Positions 58,178 through 64,000 of a stretch of DNA of 64,000 nt are shown here, one piece after another. The notes below the pieces were generated by a model. It saw nothing but the letters and a program-made list of their open reading frames with translations. It searched no databases and was not told the DNA's origin. The DNA lies in the NCBI GenBank assembly GCA_003762615.1, contig RIAZ01000017.1:1-64000 (forward strand). Direction: 5' to 3'. This DNA is from Muribaculaceae bacterium Isolate-037 (Harlan) (GTDB lineage Bacteria; Bacteroidota; Bacteroidia; Bacteroidales; Muribaculaceae). How positions within the stretch are numbered: the stretch's first letter is position 1; every line of letters begins with the position of its first letter. The translations under genes and the position numbers were made by a program.

Positions 58178-59596
58178 ATGGCAAAGAAGAAAATACAGGA
58201 AGGAGCAGCTACCCCCGCCAAGGCCCTCGCGCCATTGGTGCAAAGCGTCGTATTGAAGTTGTCGGATTTGGAACTGAACAAAGGGCAAATTCCCGGAGTT
58301 CCGAAGAACCCGCGAATGATGAAGGACGACGTAAAATTTAGGAAGTTGAAAGCGTCGATAGAGGACGACCCCGAAATGTTGGCACTTCGGGAAGTGCTTA
58401 TTTACCAATACGACGGGCATAACGTCATTATAGGCGGAAATATGCGTTACCGCGCCCTTAAAGAATTGGGCTACACGGAAACAATAGCGAAAATAATACC
58501 GCCGGAAACAACGCCGGAGAAACTACGCGCCATTGTCATAAAGGATAACGTAGCCTTCGGCGATTGGGATTATAACGACTTAGCCAACGAATGGGAGTTA
58601 GACGACCTCGACCGTTGGGCCGTGGAACTTCCCGACATTGACACAGGGCAAGCCGAAGAAGAAGCGGAGGAAGACGACTTTAACGTAGGCGAGAACTTAC
58701 CGAGCAAGCCGAAGGCGAAATACGGGAATGTCTACCGATTGGGAAACCACCGCCTAATCTGTGGCGACAGCACGAAGCCGGAAGTATTGGATATCCTGAT
58801 AGGCGAAGGCAAAGTAGACCTATTCTTAACCGACCCGCCCTATAACGTGGACTATTCAAGCAAGAACGAAGCCCTAAACGCCGCCGACAAAGGGAACCGG
58901 GTACAAAAGGACATAGCCAACGACAAGATGGGCGACGAAGCCTTTTTAGAGTTCCTTAAAGCCGCCTTCGACAACGCCAACCGCTACCTCAAGAAGGGCG
59001 GCGCGTTCTACATTTGGCACGCCGGAACGGAAGGGCTTAACTTCAAATTGGCGGTTAAGTCCGTGGGTTGGGAGTTGAAGCAGATACTTATATGGGTTAA
59101 AAACAACATGGTATTAGGGCGACAGGACTACCAATGGAAGCACGAACCCTGCCTATACGGTTGGAAGCCCGGCGCGTCGCACTTCTTCGTAAACCGCCGC
59201 GACCTATTGACCGTAACCGAGGACGAAGCCCCGGACATAGATGCAATGACGAAGGACGAGTTAAAAGCCCTTCTTCGTTCGCTATTGGGCGAAGCCACCC
59301 CGACCACGACAATACACGAGGATAAGCCGCTACGTTCAGCCGACCACCCCACGATGAAGCCTATAAAACTTATGGGACGCGCCATTAAGAACAGCACACG
59401 CCCCGGCGAAGTAGTGTTAGACCTATTCGGCGGAAGCGGAAGCACCCTTATGGCGGCCGAGCAGTTGGCCCGCTCCTGTTATACCGTGGAATTAGACCCC
59501 GCCTATATAGACGTGATAATAAAGCGGTGGGAAGAATACACGGGCGACAAAGCGGAACTATTAGGCAACTTCGCCCCGGACGAGGAAGCCGAATAA
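58178..59596 (+). CDS. ParB-like domain plus DNA methyltransferase (N6-adenine/N4-cytosine)
   Basis: A 472-residue protein. Residues 15-165 are ParB/Srx-like (VLKLSDLELNKGQIPGVPKN; VIIGGNMRYRALKELGYTET). The methyltransferase follows, with DPPYNVDYSSK (motif IV, near residue 220) before DLFGGSGSTLMAAEQLARS (motif I, near 418), the beta-class order. Phage ParB-methyltransferase fusions protect phage DNA or mark packaging sites. Target unknown. Confidence 0.92.
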   Translation: MAKKKIQEGAATPAKALAPLVQSVVLKLSDLELNKGQIPGVPKNPRMMKDDVKFRKLKASIEDDPEMLALREVLIYQYDGHNVIIGGNMRYRALKELGYTETIAKIIPPETTPEKLRAIVIKDNVAFGDWDYNDLANEWELDDLDRWAVELPDIDTGQAEEEAEEDDFNVGENLPSKPKAKYGNVYRLGNHRLICGDSTKPEVLDILIGEGKVDLFLTDPPYNVDYSSKNEALNAADKGNRVQKDIANDKMGDEAFLEFLKAAFDNANRYLKKGGAFYIWHAGTEGLNFKLAVKSVGWELKQILIWVKNNMVLGRQDYQWKHEPCLYGWKPGASHFFVNRRDLLTVTEDEAPDIDAMTKDELKALLRSLLGEATPTTTIHEDKPLRSADHPTMKPIKLMGRAIKNSTRPGEVVLDLFGGSGSTLMAAEQLARSCYTVELDPAYIDVIIKRWEEYTGDKAELLGNFAPDEEAE

Positions 59597-59628
59597 GGAA
59601 CAGCGACAAAACGACAAAAAACAGCGAT

Positions 59629-60072
59629 ATGCCAAACCCCGAAAACATAACCCCGCATCAGTTCAAACCCGGACAGAGTGGCAACCCCAAAGGCCGCCCC
59701 AAAAGCCGCGTACCCGAACAGCTTGTAAAGATATTCGGGAGCAAGGCGAAGGCGAAGAAGTTTTACAGCCTTTCCGCCGTGGAGATTAACGAATGGGAAG
59801 CCGCTATACTTTCCTTTACCTTCGCCGACCTTCAACTACTTGTAAAGTGGGAGGAAGCCCCGATATACCCCAAAGGATTAGCGCGGGCCATACTTAGCGA
59901 CATGAAGAACGGCAAGACCACGACGTTAGACAAGCTGCGCGAAAGGCAGTACGGCAAGCCCACACAGCGAATGGAACTTACAGGAAAGGACGGCGGCGAC
60001 TTGATACCGGCCCGGACGCTTACGAAGGAAGAAGCCGCCGAACTATTCAAAACCCTAAACGAAAAATACTAA
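59629..60072 (+). CDS. Small terminase-like protein (DUF5681)
   Basis: A 147-residue protein beginning with the DUF5681 motif HQFKPGQSGNPKGRPKSR and a helical body (LSFTFADLQLLVKWEEAP; TTTLDKLRERQYGKPTQRM). DUF5681 genes are placed directly before large terminase genes and may serve as small terminase. The upstream frame from 59527 overlaps the methyltransferase gene; ATG at 59629 is used. Its last base overlaps the terminase start. Confidence 0.72.
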   Translation: MPNPENITPHQFKPGQSGNPKGRPKSRVPEQLVKIFGSKAKAKKFYSLSAVEINEWEAAILSFTFADLQLLVKWEEAPIYPKGLARAILSDMKNGKTTTLDKLRERQYGKPTQRMELTGKDGGDLIPARTLTKEEAAELFKTLNEKY

Positions 60073-61532
60073 TGTCCTTCTGCCGCGACATAGACGTAAT
60101 AAAGACGTGGATCCGCCAAGGAACGCTAAACTTTACACGCTTCTTTTTCAAAGAAAAGTATAAGCGTAAGTTCGTCGTAGGCAAACATCACGAAAGGATA
60201 GCCGAAGCCTTAGACAAGGTATTAAAGGGCGAGATAACCCGGCTTATAATAAACATCGCACCACGCTACGGCAAGACCGAATTAGCGGTTAAGAACTTCA
60301 TCGCGGAAGGCTTCGCCATTAACCCGAAGGCGAAGTTTATACACCTCAGTTATTCGGACGACTTAGCCCGCGACAACAGCCGTGGAGTACAGGAAATTCT
60401 GCGCGAACCGAGTTATAGGCGATTGTTCCCGGACGCTATGCCGACGAGCGTAAACACCCGCAAATGGTTTACAAAAGCCGGGGGCGGACTTTACGCCGTT
60501 TCATCAGCCGGACAGGTAACAGGCTTCGGCGCGGGTTTGGTGGATAAGGACGAAGACGAGGAATTAGGCGACGAGGTAGCCGCCATTACTTCCGAAGGGG
60601 ACGAGTTCGGCGGCGCGATAGTCATCGACGACCCTATTAAGCCGGACGACGCACGAAGCGAACAAATACGCGAGAAGGTAAACCAAAAGTTTGAAACCAC
60701 CATACGAAACCGCGTTAACAGCCGAAAAACGCCGATAATTATAATTATGCAGCGTTTGGACGAAGACGACCTTTGCGGCTACTTGCAGAGGTTGGAGCCG
60801 GACGAATGGGTAGTATTGAGCCTTCCCGTTATTGAGATTGACGACGACGGCAAGGAGCGGCCGCTGTGGGAGTTCAAACACACGTTAGCCGAACTTCACG
60901 AATTGGAAGAAAAAAGCGGGTGGGTATTTGAAACGCAGTATATGCAGAACCCCCGACCGATAACGGGGCTTATGTACGAACGCGAGTTTAAGACCTACGA
61001 AGTATTGCCCGTAACCAAGAAGCACAAAGTAAAAGCCTACGTCGATACCGCCGACACGGGCGAAGACTTCCTTTGCTGTATTGTCTACGTCGAAACGGAA
61101 ATAGGCAACTTCATTTTAGACGTGTACTATACCCAGGCCGCAATGGAAACGACCGAGCCGGAAACGGCGCGTATCCTTACGAAGTGGGAAGTAGAGGAAG
61201 CAATAATAGAGAGTAACAACGGCGGGCGCGGCTTCGCCCGGAAGGTAGAAGAAAACTGCCGGATATTGGGAAACCGCCGCACCGTTGTACGCTGGTTCCA
61301 CCAAGGCGAAAACAAGGATATACGAATATTCAGCCACTCAAACGAGGTGCAGAACCTTACGCACTTCCCGAAGGAGTGGGCGCACTTATGGCCGAAGTTT
61401 CACAAGGCTATAACCCAATACAAGAAGCAGGGAACAAACACCCACGACGACGCGCCGGACGCTCTAACGGGAACGGTGGAGAAACGCCCCGACGGGAAGC
61501 AAAGTATTTCAAGATTAAAACAAATTTTCTAA
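60072..61532 (+). CDS. Large terminase subunit
   Basis: A 486-residue packaging motor: ATPase with Walker A IAPRYGKTELAVKNF near residue 63 and Walker B GAIVIDDPI near 180, then the nuclease domain with DTADTGED (about 332), ESNNGGRGFARKVEE (about 380) and HDDAPDALTG (about 463), the last being the C-terminal acidic motif. All are intact. It cuts and packs phage DNA into proheads. Confidence 0.93.
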   Translation: MSFCRDIDVIKTWIRQGTLNFTRFFFKEKYKRKFVVGKHHERIAEALDKVLKGEITRLIINIAPRYGKTELAVKNFIAEGFAINPKAKFIHLSYSDDLARDNSRGVQEILREPSYRRLFPDAMPTSVNTRKWFTKAGGGLYAVSSAGQVTGFGAGLVDKDEDEELGDEVAAITSEGDEFGGAIVIDDPIKPDDARSEQIREKVNQKFETTIRNRVNSRKTPIIIIMQRLDEDDLCGYLQRLEPDEWVVLSLPVIEIDDDGKERPLWEFKHTLAELHELEEKSGWVFETQYMQNPRPITGLMYEREFKTYEVLPVTKKHKVKAYVDTADTGEDFLCCIVYVETEIGNFILDVYYTQAAMETTEPETARILTKWEVEEAIIESNNGGRGFARKVEENCRILGNRRTVVRWFHQGENKDIRIFSHSNEVQNLTHFPKEWAHLWPKFHKAITQYKKQGTNTHDDAPDALTGTVEKRPDGKQSISRLKQIF

Positions 61533-61554
61533 CCCCCATAAACCCCAATAGACT

Positions 61555-63042
61555 ATGCCACCTATTGACGAACTACTAAAAGCGGGCGACTACCCCGCAG
61601 CTATAAACGAGTTGAGAAACGGGCGAATTACGACCCTTCCCAATTCGGAGCAGTACGCCGCGCAGTACGACCCTGCAAAGCACGACATCAACGACCCGCG
61701 CAAACGCCCGGACAAACTTGTAGTAATTGACAAGGATAGCGAGGAATACGGCCAAGTCAAGAACATCAACGTAAACGCCGAACTTACCACGGAACAGGGG
61801 TTTAGAATTGAACCCGTAGCCCGCATAGCGTTAGCCCTTCAAAAGTTGATAGTGAAACGCGCCGTAGCGTTTACCTTTGGCAACCCGGTAGCCTACGACG
61901 CAGACCCGAAAAACGCCGAAGAAAAGGCCGTATTAGCCGCCCTTAAACGTGTATTCCACGAAGTCAAGGAGAAGACACTGAACCGCCGCGTAGCCCGTGG
62001 ACTTTTCAGCACTACCGAAGTAGCCGAATATTGGTACCCGGTAGAAGCCGAGGAAGAACACGACCTTTACGGCTTCCCCACAAAAACGAAGTTCCGCGTA
62101 GCCCTGTTTAGTCCGGCCTTCGGGGATAAACTTTACCCATACTTCGACGACAACCGCGACCTAATAGCCTTTTCCCGTGAGTTCACGAAGAAGGCCGACG
62201 ACCTGACTACGCGCACCTACTTTGAAACCTACACGAAGGACGCGCACTATATATGGACGGCGGAAGGCCCGACCGGGACGGAAGCAAAGAACTGGGAGTT
62301 AGTCGAGGGCTACCCCAAGCAGCTAACCATCGGCAAAATCCCCATAGTGTACGGAAGCCAACCCGCCGTAGAGTGGGAAGACGTGCAGAGCCTTATCGAC
62401 CGTTTGGAAAAGTTACTTTCCAACTTCGCCGATACCAACGACTACCACGCAAGCCCGAAAATTTTTGTAAAGGGTAAGATTTTAGGCTTTGCCCGAAAGG
62501 GAGAAGCCGGGGCAATTATAGAAGCCGAGGACGGCGCGGAAGCGTCCTACCTATCATGGGCGCAAGCCCCGGAAAGCGTGAAGTTAGAAATAGACACGCT
62601 TCTCCGAATGATATATACCATTACCCAAACGCCCGACATTTCCTTTGACAGCGTGAAGGGAATAGGCGCGGTTAGTGGTATAGCCCTTCAACTTCTATTT
62701 ATGGACGCACACTTAAAGGTACAGGACAAAATGGAAGTATTCGACGACTATTTAACCCGACGTGCAAACATCGTGTTAGCCTACCTCGGCGCGGCCAACG
62801 TCAAGAGCAAAGCCGCCGCCCGTCGTCTTATTGTTTCGCCCCGGATAACGCCGTACATTATTGAGGACGAAACCGCGAAAGTAAACCTTCTCCAAGGAGC
62901 CAACGGCGGCAAGGCGGTAGCAAGCCAAAAAACAACCGTTCGCCGTTTGGGTTGGGCCGAAGACCCGGAAGCGGAATTAGCCGAGATACAACAGGAAGAA
63001 GACCGCGCCAATACATGGACGGAAGGCGAACCGACCCTTTAA
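61555..63042 (+). CDS. Phage portal protein (SPP1 gp6-like)
   Basis: A 495-residue protein with the portal pattern: VARIALALQKLIVKRAVAFT near residue 90, TEVAEYWYPVE, YPKQLTIGKIPIVYGSQ, LIDRLEKLLSNFADTNDYHA and VSGIALQLLFMDAHLKVQDK. It forms the ring through which DNA enters the head. Follows terminase by 22 bases. Confidence 0.9.
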   Translation: MPPIDELLKAGDYPAAINELRNGRITTLPNSEQYAAQYDPAKHDINDPRKRPDKLVVIDKDSEEYGQVKNINVNAELTTEQGFRIEPVARIALALQKLIVKRAVAFTFGNPVAYDADPKNAEEKAVLAALKRVFHEVKEKTLNRRVARGLFSTTEVAEYWYPVEAEEEHDLYGFPTKTKFRVALFSPAFGDKLYPYFDDNRDLIAFSREFTKKADDLTTRTYFETYTKDAHYIWTAEGPTGTEAKNWELVEGYPKQLTIGKIPIVYGSQPAVEWEDVQSLIDRLEKLLSNFADTNDYHASPKIFVKGKILGFARKGEAGAIIEAEDGAEASYLSWAQAPESVKLEIDTLLRMIYTITQTPDISFDSVKGIGAVSGIALQLLFMDAHLKVQDKMEVFDDYLTRRANIVLAYLGAANVKSKAAARRLIVSPRITPYIIEDETAKVNLLQGANGGKAVASQKTTVRRLGWAEDPEAELAEIQQEEDRANTWTEGEPTL

Positions 63043-63208
63043 TCCCACGAAACCGCCCAAAATTCCGTAATACGCTCTATTTATGGAGAATACGAACCGA
63101 AAGAAGCCATTTTAAGCCGCGTGTAAGCCGCGTTTCCTTCCGAATGGATAAAGTACCCACCTCGGAAGTGAAACGCGCTTAAACGCGAAATTCCGAAAAA
63201 ATAACTTT

Positions 63209-64000
63209 ATGCCCGATTATACCGAAAACCGCCTTATAGTCCGACTTCGGGGCTTCGATGCCCGGCACTACGCCAAGACGCGGCAGTACGCCCGCCAAGT
63301 GGAACGGCTCTATAACACCGCTTGCGACGAGATAGCCCGCGCCGCCGGACGTATAACCATACCCGAAGACGGCGTTTTTAGTTTCGACGACTTCCCGGCT
63401 ACACGTCGCCAAGCCGAAGGCATACTTTCCCGACTTACGAAGAAGGTAGAAGCCGTTATAACTACCGGGACGCGGACGGAGTGGCAAGCGGCCTGCGACA
63501 AAAGCGACGCTTTTTTAGGTTCCATACTTCGCACGTCCCGGCTAACCCCGGAAGAAGCGGAGAAGTACCAAGCCCGGAACCTCGAAGCCTTACAAGCCTT
63601 CCAACAGCGTAAAGCCGGAGGTTTGGGGCTTAGTCAGCGCGTATGGAAGTACACGGAAGAATTTAAGACGGCGTTAGAATTGGGTATAGACGTAGCCGTA
63701 GGAGAAGGACGCAGCGCACAGCAGCTCTCCCGCGACCTTCGCCAATACTTACAACAGCCGGACAAACTATTTAGGCGCGTCCGAGATAAGGGCGGAAACC
63801 TTCGGCTTAGTAAGGCGGCGAAGATGTACCACCCCGGCCAAGGCGTTTACAGGAGTGCAGCCAAGAACGCCGAGCGTTTGGCCCGGACGGAAGTAAATAT
63901 GGCATATAGGGAAGCCGAATACTTACGATGGCAACAATTAGATTTCGTCGTAGGCTTCCGCGTGATGTTGAGCAACAACCACACCACGAAGGACAGCAAA
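63209..64000 (+). CDS. Minor head / morphogenesis protein (partial)
   Basis: From ATG at 63209 the frame stays open to the right edge, so at least 264 residues. It is helical with the Mu gpF / SPP1 gp7 motif LARTEVNMAYREAEYLRWQ near residue 230, the usual place after a portal. The C-terminus lies outside the window. The gap 63043-63208 has only short GC-rich inverted repeats around AAGCCGCGTG and AAACGCGC. Confidence 0.75.
   Translation, partial: MPDYTENRLIVRLRGFDARHYAKTRQYARQVERLYNTACDEIARAAGRITIPEDGVFSFDDFPATRRQAEGILSRLTKKVEAVITTGTRTEWQAACDKSDAFLGSILRTSRLTPEEAEKYQARNLEALQAFQQRKAGGLGLSQRVWKYTEEFKTALELGIDVAVGEGRSAQQLSRDLRQYLQQPDKLFRRVRDKGGNLRLSKAAKMYHPGQGVYRSAAKNAERLARTEVNMAYREAEYLRWQQLDFVVGFRVMLSNNHTTKDSK

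Overview
The window comes from a gut-type member of the Bacteroidales. Promoters follow the Bacteroidetes pattern (a TAnnTTTG box at -7, TTTG near -33), the outer-membrane proteins are of Bacteroidetes type, and it carries a CTnDOT-style transfer system with RteC, ArdA, DUF3873, DUF4134 and DUF4138 proteins. I cannot name the genus.

Layout. (1) 1-8.3 kb is chromosome, nearly all on the minus strand: an outer-membrane protein cut by the window edge, a small PH-like membrane protein, a plug-plus-barrel outer-membrane protein, a lipoprotein/TPR/transmembrane/HTH regulator, a secreted esterase with a starch-binding-like tail, a PAS-like/LuxR regulator and a metallophosphoesterase. The barrel and esterase genes share one promoter architecture with an ATACCC-N4-G(G/T)GTAT operator. 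A decayed copy of the barrel gene's 3' end lies downstream of the esterase. (2) 8.3-43.1 kb is an integrative conjugative element (ICE) of the CTnDOT type. Its cargo and control end holds TetR/DUF2867, AraC-GyrI/iron-sulfur protein and RteC. Then come an HTH protein with a Toprim-helicase, a DHFR-like enzyme, topoisomerase III/DUF3945, an AbiE-type toxin-antitoxin pair, the mob genes on the minus strand, a divergent transfer operon traA-traQ on the plus strand containing a C5-cytosine methyltransferase, ArdA, an ORF6N protein and a tyrosine integrase. (3) From 43.1 kb to the right edge is the left part of a second element, a siphovirus-like prophage: integrase and repressor on the minus strand, then early genes, an SMC-like/RecT-like/MBL recombination module, HU, a replication initiator and DnaC-like loader, methyltransferase and nuclease genes, then terminase, portal and minor head protein, running off the edge.

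The two elements appear to be integrated in tandem at the 3' end of a tRNA-Ser gene. The 13-bp core GCGGAGAGAGAGG, the reverse complement of a tRNA-Ser acceptor end, occurs at 8287 and 43075, each next to a terminator hairpin. The rest of that tRNA should lie beyond the right edge.

The ICE may be damaged: the coupling-protein gene mobC has an in-frame amber codon and the primase/helicase gene has a late frameshift. Observations most worth following are the helically phased GGACA repeats at three ICE sites, the shared operator in the chromosomal regulon, a lambda-like origin inside the phage initiator gene, a 17-nt palindrome repeated at two phage control regions, a methyltransferase-nuclease chimera, a DUF4406-DnaA-like fusion, a 51-nt tRNA-like fold, and strong GATC depletion in the prophage.
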